Below, in pieces: positions 1 through 5,927 of a DNA stretch of 12,613 nucleotides. Position 1 is the first letter of the stretch; every line of letters begins with the position of its first letter. The position numbers and the translations under genes were made by a program. The DNA is taken from NCBI GenBank assembly GCA_011176555.1, contig DUEF01000076.1, forward strand, positions 1-12,613, in the 5' to 3' direction. The notes under the pieces are model-generated. The model did no database searches and was not told the origin of the DNA. It was given only the letters and a program-made list of their open reading frames with translations. Origin of the DNA: Caldilineae bacterium. GTDB taxonomy: Bacteria > Chloroflexota > Anaerolineae > J102.

Positions 1-919
1 GCGGCTCCCAGCCCAGGATCTGGCGAGCGCGGGTGTTGTCGGCCCAGATGCGGACGGCGTCGCCCGGCCGCCGCGGCCCGATCTCGATCTCGAAGTCTCG
101 CCCGGACACTTCCCGCACCATGTTGACGATCTCCAGATTGCTGGTTCCCCGGCCCGTGCCGATGTTGAAGGGCATACTCTCGCCGCCGTTCCAGAGATAA
201 TTGAGCGCGGCGATGTGGGCGGTGGCCAGGTCATCCACGTGAATGTAATCGCGGATGTTGCTGCCATCAGGCGTGGGGTAATCGTCACCGTTGATGTAAA
301 AACGATCCCGCTGACCCAAAACATATTCCATGAGCACAGGGATGATGCGCGTGGCCGGCTTGTAGGCGTCGCCGATGCGGCCATCGAAGCTGGAGCCGGA
401 GGCGTTGAAGTAACGCAACGGCGTGGAACGGATGCCCTTGAGTTGATCGTACCAGACCATCACCTGCTCGGCCATGCGCTTGGAGGCGCCGTACGGGCTT
501 TCGGGCTTGTAGGATTCCTCTTCGGTCACGGGCACATGCTCGGGCGTGCCATAAGTGGCGCAGGTGGAGGAAAAGACCAGCGCCTCCACGCCCGCCTGAG
601 ACATGGCGTCCAACAAGTTGACCGAGCCCTGGATGTTGTTGCGGAAGTACTTGCCGGGCCGATCCATCGACTCGCCCACCTCGATGTAGGCGGCGAAATG
701 CACGACGCCGGCGATGTCAGGATGCTCTGCGAACACCGCCTGGATTTCGGCGGGATTGAGCAGATCGCCGATGATGACCGGGGCCTGCTCGACCGCGGCG
801 CGATGGCCTTTGACGAGGTTATCGAAGACGACGACCTCGTAGTTTTGACGTTGTAATTCACGGACGGTGTGGCTGCCGATGTAACCGCAACCGCCGGTGA
901 CCAGGACTTTTTGGGACAG
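1..919 (-). CDS. galE: UDP-glucose 4-epimerase, 3' end cut by window edge
   Basis: NAD-dependent interconversion of UDP-glucose and UDP-galactose in the cytoplasm, supplying sugars for surface polysaccharide. The N-terminus carries the Rossmann motif TGGCGYIGS. It is followed by DLLNP, the VHFAAYIEVGES block, the catalytic serine in FSSTCATYG, the YGASK Tyr-Lys pair, and a late RDYIHVDDLA block. About 306 residues are visible of a usual 330-340, so only the last ~25 are lost at the edge. An in-frame TGA at 929-931 closes the frame upstream and there is no ATG, GTG or TTG before the Rossmann motif. I therefore place the start at CTG (917-919), five bases after GAGGTG, giving MSQKVLVTGG. The gene follows the radical SAM gene by 32 bp on the same strand, so co-transcription is likely. 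Family assignment is sure; the start is an inference. Confidence 0.93.
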   Translation of the reverse strand, partial: MSQKVLVTGGCGYIGSHTVRELQRQNYEVVVFDNLVKGHRAAVEQAPVIIGDLLNPAEIQAVFAEHPDIAGVVHFAAYIEVGESMDRPGKYFRNNIQGSVNLLDAMSQAGVEALVFSSTCATYGTPEHVPVTEEESYKPESPYGASKRMAEQVMVWYDQLKGIRSTPLRYFNASGSSFDGRIGDAYKPATRIIPVLMEYVLGQRDRFYINGDDYPTPDGSNIRDYIHVDDLATAHIAALNYLWNGGESMPFNIGTGRGTSNLEIVNMVREVSGRDFEIEIGPRRPGDAVRIWADNTRARQILGWEP

Positions 920-930
920 AATAGCACCTC
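917..930 (-). promoter_or_regulatory. Shine-Dalgarno and CTG start of galE
   Basis: GAGGTG at 925-930 sits five bases from a CTG codon at 917-919. It overlaps the TGA that closes the frame, so no upstream start is possible. ATT at 920-922 is the only other candidate and would be just two bases from the ribosome site. Confidence 0.6.
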
Positions 931-951
931 AATGATAGGTAGAAGTTGGAA

Positions 952-2709
952 TCATGAATTGCCAATTGCTAATTGTGAACGATCAATTGTCGATTGTCGG
1001 GATACACTTTTCAGGACGCCGCCAGTGAAACGAAACGCCCAGGCGGGGTCGCAGACCTGGCAGGCGAGGCAACCGGCGCTATCGGGCGGGCAATGGTGGC
1101 CGGTTTGCGAACGCTCGGCCAGACGCCATTCGCGGTGGAAGTAGTTGTCGCTGACGCCGCTCTCGACGATGCGCCACGGGGTCACACCGTCCACCGGTCG
1201 CTGACCCAAGAATTCATCCTTGTCCAGACCCTGATCCGCCATGGTCGCCCAGAAATCGCGGACGGTGAGTTGGGGCAATGCCAGCAACACCCCGGCCAGC
1301 CGCCGGTCGCCGCGGGACAGCACGCCCTGCACCTCGGCCCAGGCTGGCGAATCGGAGCGCACGGCGATCTTGTGTCGTCCGAGCTGGCGCTGGATGAATT
1401 GCTGGCGTTTGCGCAGGGTCTTGCGGTCGGTCATCGCCATCCACTGGAAGGGCGTGTGCGCTTTGGGCACGAATGGCGTGGCGTTGATGGCGATACGGCG
1501 CTTGAACCGGGCCCGCACCCGGTGCATGAATTCGATCATCTCCTCCATGTCGGCCTGCGTTTCGGTGGGATGCCCGATCATAAAATAAAGTTTGAGTTGC
1601 GGGAAATCCAGAGCCTGGGCCAGATCCACGGCCTCCAGCAACTGCTCCTCCGTTTGCGTCTTATTGATCACGTCTCGCAGACGTTTGGAACCGGCTTCCG
1701 GGGCGATGGTCAGGGTTTTGGCGCCGCTGGCGCGCATGGCCTGGATCAGGGGCAAGGAGATGGGGTCCACGCGCATCGAGGAGGCGCTAATTTCCGCGCC
1801 CATATCCGCCAGCGCGGTGGCCAGCTCGTCGATTCGGGTGTGATCGGAGACCGCGGCGGAGACGAGGCCGATGCGTTTGCTCTGCCGCAATCCCTCCTCC
1901 GCCCAGGCGAGCAGCACATCCAGCGGTTGTTCGCGCGGGGGGCGGTAGACGTATCCGGCCAGGCAGAAACGGCAGCCGCGGCCACAACCACGGGCGATCT
2001 CCATCAGGTGCATGCCGCGAAACTCGGTGTCCGGCGTGTAGAGGCTGCTGACAGTGCGATAGCGCGCCAAATCCCGCACCCACAGGCGCTCGATGCGGCG
2101 GGGTTCATCGCCCTGCTCGGACACAGGCGGAACCAGGGCGGGGACATAGAGGCCGGGCAACCGATCAAGGGCGGAGAGCAGTTCGGCGCGCGGGGCGTCG
2201 ATGGCCTGCCGGAAGAGATCGATCAGATCATCCACCACCTCTTCACCCTCGCCCACGACGATGGCATCGAAGAAAGGAGCCATCGGTTCGGGATTCATGG
2301 TGACGCCCGGCCCGCCGGCGATGAGGAGGGGCCAGGATTCATCCCGATCCGCGGCCAGCGGCGGCACTCCGGCCTGGCGTAGCATCTCCACCACGTTGAA
2401 ATAGTCCATTTCGTAGGAGATGGTGAACGCCCACACCGCAAAATCGGCCATCTGTCGCCCCGACTCCAGACTGAGCAAGGGCCTTTTGGCCTGCGCCCCG
2501 CCTTTGTCCCAGAAGACGCGCTCGCAGACGACATCGGGGTGTTCGTTGAAGCGCCGGTACAAAATCTGCAACGCCAACGAGCTCATGCCAACGTAGTAGG
2601 TGTTGGGGAAGGCCAGGGCAATGGACAGCCGTCCGCCCCAGTCTTTGAAGACCGCACCGGTTTCGTTGGCGAGCAGTTGTTGGTGTTGGGAATAAATGGA
2701 CCACGACAT
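952..2709 (-). CDS. B12-binding-type radical SAM protein (TIGR03960-like)
   Basis: A 585-residue protein. Residues ~25-175 form a cobalamin-binding-like domain (FPNTYYVGMSSLALQ, LLIAGGPGVTMNPEP, VGEGEE). The radical SAM core follows, with a CX3CX2C cluster motif CGRGCRFC at C242, C246 and C249. Further cysteines, CPPDSAGCLACQVC, lie near residues 540-553. This is the architecture I know as the TIGR03960 family, often linked to a DUF2344 partner that is not visible here. The reaction is unknown; a 4Fe-4S/SAM radical modification is expected from the family. The ATG at 2709 lies six bases after a good -10 box, so the mRNA is probably leaderless. galE follows 32 bp downstream. Oddity: the last ~14 codons and the stop are made of a heptanucleotide repeat array, so the natural C-terminus may have been altered. 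Confidence 0.9.
   Translation of the reverse strand: MSWSIYSQHQQLLANETGAVFKDWGGRLSIALAFPNTYYVGMSSLALQILYRRFNEHPDVVCERVFWDKGGAQAKRPLLSLESGRQMADFAVWAFTISYEMDYFNVVEMLRQAGVPPLAADRDESWPLLIAGGPGVTMNPEPMAPFFDAIVVGEGEEVVDDLIDLFRQAIDAPRAELLSALDRLPGLYVPALVPPVSEQGDEPRRIERLWVRDLARYRTVSSLYTPDTEFRGMHLMEIARGCGRGCRFCLAGYVYRPPREQPLDVLLAWAEEGLRQSKRIGLVSAAVSDHTRIDELATALADMGAEISASSMRVDPISLPLIQAMRASGAKTLTIAPEAGSKRLRDVINKTQTEEQLLEAVDLAQALDFPQLKLYFMIGHPTETQADMEEMIEFMHRVRARFKRRIAINATPFVPKAHTPFQWMAMTDRKTLRKRQQFIQRQLGRHKIAVRSDSPAWAEVQGVLSRGDRRLAGVLLALPQLTVRDFWATMADQGLDKDEFLGQRPVDGVTPWRIVESGVSDNYFHREWRLAERSQTGHHCPPDSAGCLACQVCDPAWAFRFTGGVLKSVSRQSTIDRSQLAIGNS
957..998. repeat. degenerate heptanucleotide tandem repeat (AATTGYY-like)
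   Basis: Six consecutive 7-base units read on the plus strand AATTGCC, AATTGCT, AATTGTG, AACGATC, AATTGTC, GATTGTC. The array spans the last codons of the radical SAM gene, with its end just short of the stop at 952-954. It resembles in form the short tandem heptamer repeats known from cyanobacteria. No function can be read from it. Confidence 0.7.
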
Positions 2710-2715
2710 GCGAAT

Positions 2716-2724
2716 AGTATAGCA
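2716..2724 (-). promoter_or_regulatory. extended -10 promoter of the radical SAM gene, leaderless
   Basis: TGC TATACT (TG motif 2723-2724, -10 box 2716-2721) ends six bases before the ATG at 2709. A start site seven bases past the -10 box would fall on the A of ATG. No -35 box is recognisable; the -35 position coincides with the edge of the heptamer array at 2740. Confidence 0.6.
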
Positions 2725-2739
2725 GGGTGCATAGATATC

Positions 2740-2812
2740 GGGTATTTGGTATTGGGTATTGGATGGTTCTCCTGATTTCCGCCGATCTACGAATACCTAA
2801 TATCCAATACCC
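2740..2812. repeat. inverted pair of heptanucleotide arrays (GGTATTG / CAATACC)
   Basis: The left arm at 2740-2762 contains GGTATTT, GGTATTG, GGTATTG. The right arm at 2790-2812 contains GAATACC, TAATATC, CAATACC. The arms are reverse complements at 19 of 23 positions with a 27-base loop, so the transcript on either strand can form a long hairpin. There is no T-run for a standard terminator. It lies between the promoter of the radical SAM gene and the SGNH gene remnant and supplies that remnant's last codons and stop. Confidence 0.75.
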
Positions 2813-2901
2813 CAACCACCCAACCACTCCACCAGCGCCTCGCCCGCCAACTCGTGGCCCTGCTCGTTCCAGTGGCGGTTAAAAGGAAAGGAGAGCGGAT
2901 C
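2797..2901 (-). pseudogene. remnant of an SGNH hydrolase 3' end
   Basis: A 34-codon stretch with a stop but no start. It reads DPLSFPFNRHWNEQGH, then on to LVEWLGGWGIGY. It aligns without gaps to the end of the intact SGNH gene at 3914-5170 (LFFPIDRHWNEQGH to LVEWLGGE). Bases 2816-2879 are identical to 3921-3984, whereas the codons before this block match only in protein pattern (F-P-x-N/D-R-H) and not in bases. The catalytic Asp of the D-x-H motif is Asn here. It begins directly after the stop of the HNH gene and in the same frame, and its last codons and TAG belong to the heptamer array. It is either the tail of a lost tandem paralogue or a duplication scar of the HNH insertion. Confidence 0.7.
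2816..2879. repeat. 64-bp direct repeat, copy A
   Basis: Identical over all 64 bases to copy B at 3921-3984. It starts and ends with a mismatch on each side. With copy B it brackets the HNH module. Confidence 0.95.
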
Positions 2902-3351
2902 TCATTTACCAGGTTCAACGAGATCGAGCGGGGGAGGATGTTCACCCGCCGCATACAGTATTCGCCGTAGATTGACTAACCCGGGCTTGTTCAAACGAAG
3001 TGTTTCCACAGTGGCGCGGCCTGTTTGTGTCAATCCAATGATGAGTGTACAGTCCTCGTTCCATGCGAAATGCTTGGCCCATTGCTGGCGACGGGGATGA
3101 TAAAGTGCGACAATCTGAGCGCTCACTGGATCCACCCCCTCCGTTTTGGTGTATTTGTGGTTGTTGCAACTCTGGCAGGATAACGCCAAATTATCCAGCG
3201 TGCTTTGTCCACCTTGGCTTTTGGGAAGGATATGCTCGATAGAAAATGCCTGATTCGTGAAACGGAGTTGGCTATGGCAATACTCACAGCATCCCTGTGC
3301 GCGCCGGATCACGGTGCGCTTCTGTTGAGCGGTAACGCGTTTGCTAGACAA
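2902..3351 (-). CDS. HNH endonuclease
   Basis: A 149-residue stand-alone HNH nuclease, expected to cut DNA with a metal bound at the HNH site. It shows a zinc-type pair CCEYC (21-25), the core SIEHILPKSQGG with H40, then LDNLALSCQSCNNHK with N54, C59, C62 and H65. All HNH ligands are present, so the enzyme looks intact. The start is TTG at 3349-3351, overlapping the end of the upstream gene by 8 bases, which suggests translational coupling; no ATG fits. Similar HNH proteins in cyanobacteria and Chloroflexota are, as I recall, often preceded by a small protein like the one here. No methylase, integrase or intron core is visible nearby. Its natural target and role are unknown; defence, homing and DNA repair are all open. 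Confidence 0.88.
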   Translation of the reverse strand: MSSKRVTAQQKRTVIRRAQGCCEYCHSQLRFTNQAFSIEHILPKSQGGQSTLDNLALSCQSCNNHKYTKTEGVDPVSAQIVALYHPRRQQWAKHFAWNEDCTLIIGLTQTGRATVETLRLNKPGLVNLRRILYAAGEHPPPLDLVEPGK

Positions 3352-3748
3352 CGGCCGGCGCCTCTATTCCCAAGTCTTCCATTAAAACGGACAACGAAGT
3401 CTGGCGCAGGCGGGCCAATTCAGCCAAGTACTCCAGGCGATGCACGTTGAGCTCATCCAGTTGATCTGTCAGGTGCATCAGTTCTTCATGCTCGCCCGGC
3501 GTAAGGGTTTCTGCTTGACGCTTGGCCGCCAATTCATCATACCGGGCTTGAAGGTCAAGCGGAGGTGCAGTCTGATTGATTTTGAGCAAAAGTTCGGCCT
3601 CTTTACGGGGTAAGACAGGAGCCCGCCGCCGCGCCAGGAGCCGAACGGTCTGCTGAACAAACTGTTCCAAGTCCGGCAAACTCAACTGCTCAACGGCTTT
3701 CAACAGTTCGTCAGCAGGCAACTCCATTGTGATTTGAATCGTGGACAT
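3344..3748 (-). CDS. uncharacterised helical partner of the HNH nuclease
   Basis: 134 residues of mostly charged helix with no signal peptide or membrane segment. The N-terminus is a short strand-like stretch (STIQITMELP) followed by PADELLKAVEQLSLPDLEQF. The C-terminal half (roughly 65-120) is rich in Glu, Leu and Lys/Arg with heptad-like spacing, including RYDELAAKRQAETLTPGEHE. I recognise the same pattern from memory in cyanobacterial and Chloroflexota hypothetical proteins next to HNH genes, but no function is known to me. ATG at 3748 has only a close AAGG before it. It is the first gene of a two-gene unit with a near-consensus promoter. It could be an inhibitor, a DNA-guiding subunit, or an unrelated partner; the sequence does not decide. 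Confidence 0.75.
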   Translation of the reverse strand: MSTIQITMELPADELLKAVEQLSLPDLEQFVQQTVRLLARRRAPVLPRKEAELLLKINQTAPPLDLQARYDELAAKRQAETLTPGEHEELMHLTDQLDELNVHRLEYLAELARLRQTSLSVLMEDLGIEAPAVV

Positions 3749-3820
3749 ATCCTTTTTCCCTTATGGGTGGATTTTCTTGCACAGGCGGCGCATAAATCTT
3801 ACAGCGCCAATGCTTCATTT

Positions 3821-3849
3821 ATTGTAGGCGCAAACCCCCGGACTGTCAA
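3821..3849 (-). promoter_or_regulatory. near-consensus sigma-70 promoter of the HNH module
   Basis: TTGACA (3844-3849) and TACAAT (3821-3826) are separated by exactly 17 bases. The expected start leaves a leader of about 70 bases before the ATG at 3748. It is the strongest promoter match in the window. A GTGCG/CGCAC stem of 5 bp lies just upstream at 3853-3872. Confidence 0.8.
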
Positions 3850-3913
3850 CGAAGGTGCGACGAAATAGCGCACAAATCGCTCAGCCCAACCAAATCTCGC
3901 ACCACATTTGCGT

Positions 3914-5170
3914 CTATTCGCCACCCAACCACTCCACCAGCGCCTCGCCCGCCAACTCGTGGCCCTGCTCGTTCCAGTGGCGGTCGATGGGGAAAAAGAG
4001 GGAGGCTCCGTCCGCGGCCCGGAAGACAGGGAGGAGATCGAGGGCGGGGACGCCCAAATCGTGCAAGATCTCGGCCAGACGCCGGTTCGGCTGCTCCAGA
4101 TCCCAGGAGGCTGACTGCATGGCCGGGAATCGCCGCAACGTCATCTCCCAGACGCCGGGGACAACCTGCTCCTGCGCCGGTAGGATCACCACGGCCAGGC
4201 GCGCGCCATCCTGCTCGACCTGCTTTTTCAGCTCGGCCAGGATGGCGGCGGTGGTCTGCCAGCCCGACTCCCACTCAGGGGTCAGGGGATCGTGGTAGAC
4301 GCCGTAAGCGATGGGGATGTAGTCTGGCCCCTGCGCGGCGTTGCTGGTTTCGGAGCCGCGCGGGATCAGGCCCCAACGCGCGAGCTTGAGCGCCAGGCCG
4401 GGCGCAGCCACTCGCAGGCGGGGAACAAGATAACGGTAGAGCGCAGAATGCCCCAGCGCCGGTCGGGTGAATTCGAGGGGCGGGGCGGGCGTAGGCGCGG
4501 GTTCGGGCTCCTCCGCAGGCGAATCCGAGCTTCGCTCGGGCTGCGATTCTGACCCCACCGGGTAGTTGTGCAAGACCAGTTCGCCATCTTCCAGCAAGAA
4601 GTACGGTTTGCGCACGCCGCCGAAGTTCTCGCTTTCCAACGAGATGGTGTTGTTCATCACGTCGTTGGCCGGGAAAAAGGCCACCAGAACCAGATCCGGC
4701 CGGTAATTGCGCCCGACCTCCCGGTAAAACAACAACTGCTGGTCTGTCCCCCACCCGGCCACGCCGCCGTTGATGACCTCGACCTTTTTTCCTGACTCCG
4801 GCCTGAGTTCTCGCTCCACCACGCTGTGAAACGCCGCGTCCATGGGAATCCGCAAGCCTTCCGTGAACGAATCGCCCAGCACCAGGATGCGGTAAACGCC
4901 ATCCGGCTTGGTCTCGGGATAATCTTTGTCGATCAAACCGGCCGCGTTCACCCGGGCGTAAGCGTTGTACTCGCCCGCGGGGTTGAAATACCAGCCCTCG
5001 GCCCCCGGCGCGTGGAACCAGCCGAAGCGCTCATCGTCTTGCCAGAAAAAAGCCGGTTCGCCCCGCGGCGGATCCATGCCCAACACGCGCACCGCGCCCT
5101 CCAACAACCCACACGCCAGGAGAACGCCGAACAGGATGAGCAGTAACGAAAACACAGATCGCCGGGACAT
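3914..5170 (-). CDS. membrane-anchored SGNH/GDSL-type hydrolase
   Basis: A 418-residue protein with an N-terminal hydrophobic segment (about residues 5-27) that anchors the rest outside the membrane. Block I is VLGDSFTEG with Ser101 as nucleophile. NGGVAGWGTDQQ (134-145) supplies the block II glycine and FFPANDV the block III Asn (N169). PIDRHWNEQGH carries the catalytic Asp396 and His398. A Pro/Glu/Ala-rich linker lies near 218-232. The fold serves esterases and polysaccharide O-acetyl or deacetyl enzymes (AlgX/AlgJ-type proteins share the DxHWN tail); the substrate cannot be named. ATG at 5170 lies six bases after a -10 box, so the mRNA looks leaderless. The acyltransferase gene starts divergently 89 bp away. 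The last 64 bp recur at 2816-2879. Confidence 0.88.
   Translation of the reverse strand: MSRRSVFSLLLILFGVLLACGLLEGAVRVLGMDPPRGEPAFFWQDDERFGWFHAPGAEGWYFNPAGEYNAYARVNAAGLIDKDYPETKPDGVYRILVLGDSFTEGLRIPMDAAFHSVVERELRPESGKKVEVINGGVAGWGTDQQLLFYREVGRNYRPDLVLVAFFPANDVMNNTISLESENFGGVRKPYFLLEDGELVLHNYPVGSESQPERSSDSPAEEPEPAPTPAPPLEFTRPALGHSALYRYLVPRLRVAAPGLALKLARWGLIPRGSETSNAAQGPDYIPIAYGVYHDPLTPEWESGWQTTAAILAELKKQVEQDGARLAVVILPAQEQVVPGVWEMTLRRFPAMQSASWDLEQPNRRLAEILHDLGVPALDLLPVFRAADGASLFFPIDRHWNEQGHELAGEALVEWLGGE
3921..3984. repeat. 64-bp direct repeat, copy B
   Basis: The 3' end of the intact SGNH hydrolase gene, from codon 397 to the codons just before the stop. It is identical to copy A at 2816-2879. 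The two copies bracket 1041 bp containing the HNH module. Confidence 0.95.
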
Positions 5171-5176
5171 GCGGGC

Positions 5177-5206
5177 ATTGTAACGTCATAGCCGGTTTTC
5201 AGCCAA
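5177..5206 (-). promoter_or_regulatory. promoter of the SGNH hydrolase gene, leaderless
   Basis: TTGGCT (5201-5206), an 18-base spacer, TACAAT (5177-5182), then six bases to the ATG at 5170. The start site would coincide with the start codon, and no ribosome binding site is present. Confidence 0.6.
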
Positions 5207-5223
5207 TGCAAGCGATGCGTTTT

Positions 5224-5253
5224 TTGCCAGAATCGGCTTCCCTTCGTTACACT
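5224..5253 (+). promoter_or_regulatory. promoter of the acyltransferase gene, leaderless
   Basis: TTGCCA (5224-5229), an 18-base spacer, TACACT (5248-5253), then six bases to the ATG at 5260. The geometry is the same as that of the divergent SGNH promoter. It argues that the ATG at 5260, not the in-frame ATG at 5206, is the true start. Confidence 0.65.
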
Positions 5254-5259
5254 ATCGCC

Positions 5260-5871
5260 ATGTCGAATATCTCCGCCAAACTCGCAAACCGCTTCCTCGA
5301 TCTCATCGGCTGGCAGGTCGTCGGCCCCGCGCCCGCCACCCCGAAATACATCCTCATCGCCGCGCCCCACACCTCCAACTGGGATTTTTCCCTGATGTTT
5401 CTCGCCGGCAAAGTGCTGGGAATACGCATATCATGGATGGGCAAAGAAGAGCTCTTCCGCGGCCCCCTGGGCCCGCTAACCCGCGCCCTGGGCGGCGTCC
5501 CCGTCAACCGTAGCGTTCGTCAAAATATGGTGGCGCAGATGGTGCAAGTCTTCAACGAGCGCGACGCCCTGATCTTGGCCGTTCCCCCCGCCGGCACGCG
5601 CAGAAAAACGCCCTATTGGAAAACGGGCTTCTACTGGATCGCTCTGGGCGCGCAAGTGCCGATTGCCTTTGGGTTTATCGACTACAAACGCAAACAGGTC
5701 GGCGTTGGCCCCACCCTCATGCCCACAGGTGATATCGAAGCCGACATAGCGGTGATCCGTGACTTCTACGCCGACATCACCGCCAAGTTCCCGGAAGAAA
5801 AAAGTATCGTCGCTGTGCGGCCGCGCACGCCGAAACAGCACACAGAATCGACAGATAAGCAAAACCGGTAG
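5260..5871 (+). CDS. PlsC-like lysophospholipid acyltransferase family protein
   Basis: A 203-residue membrane-associated acyltransferase of the 1-acylglycerol-3-phosphate acyltransferase superfamily. Motif I is HTSNWD, giving the HX4D catalytic pair H37 and D42. Block II is GKEELFRGPLG and the GGVPVNRS block follows. Motif III reads VPPAGTRRKTPYWKTGFYW, where the usual PEGTR glutamate is Ala111. A short hydrophobic stretch (ILAVPP) precedes it. The family transfers acyl groups to lysophospholipids; the acceptor here is unknown. The start at 5260 is chosen because a promoter lies immediately upstream and the protein then begins MSNISAKLANRF, just before the domain. The stop codon sits inside a hairpin shared with the convergent CBS-domain gene. 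The missing motif III glutamate may mean altered acceptor binding or weak activity. Confidence 0.88.
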   Translation: MSNISAKLANRFLDLIGWQVVGPAPATPKYILIAAPHTSNWDFSLMFLAGKVLGIRISWMGKEELFRGPLGPLTRALGGVPVNRSVRQNMVAQMVQVFNERDALILAVPPAGTRRKTPYWKTGFYWIALGAQVPIAFGFIDYKRKQVGVGPTLMPTGDIEADIAVIRDFYADITAKFPEEKSIVAVRPRTPKQHTESTDKQNR

Positions 5872-5897
5872 GTGCCAGGGAAGATGCGCCTACCGGT
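5864..5897 (-). terminator. hairpin terminator between convergent genes
   Basis: A perfect 9-bp stem, ACCGGTAGG (5864-5872) with CCTACCGGT (5889-5897), and a 16-base loop. On the minus strand it is followed by TTTTGCTT, so it fits a Rho-independent terminator for the CBS-ACT gene ending at 5928. On the plus strand there is no T-run. It contains the stop codon of the acyltransferase gene. Confidence 0.65.
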
Positions 5898-5927
5898 CTC
5901 ACCGAGATGGGGTAATCAAAAGGGACG

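Noticed and set aside
215..856. A 213-codon plus-strand frame opposite galE
   Set aside because: The galE motifs are unmistakable on the minus strand; the plus frame shows no family and no ribosome site.
994..2382. A 462-codon open frame on the plus strand opposite the radical SAM gene
   Set aside because: The translation is low-complexity, rich in Gly, His and Arg, with no domain, while the minus frame carries a clear B12/radical SAM protein. It is an antisense shadow in GC-rich DNA.
2902..3351. Group I or II intron homing endonuclease or retron-like element
   Set aside because: No reverse transcriptase and no intron core recognised; the SGNH gene is not split but complete at 3914-5170.
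2816..3984. Transposon or insertion sequence as explanation of the 64-bp repeats
   Set aside because: No transposase, no terminal inverted repeats at the repeat edges, and 64 bp is far too long for a normal target-site duplication.
5206..5259. N-terminal extension of the acyltransferase from ATG 5206
   Set aside because: The -35 and -10 boxes of the gene lie inside this stretch, and the acyltransferase fold starts after 5260.
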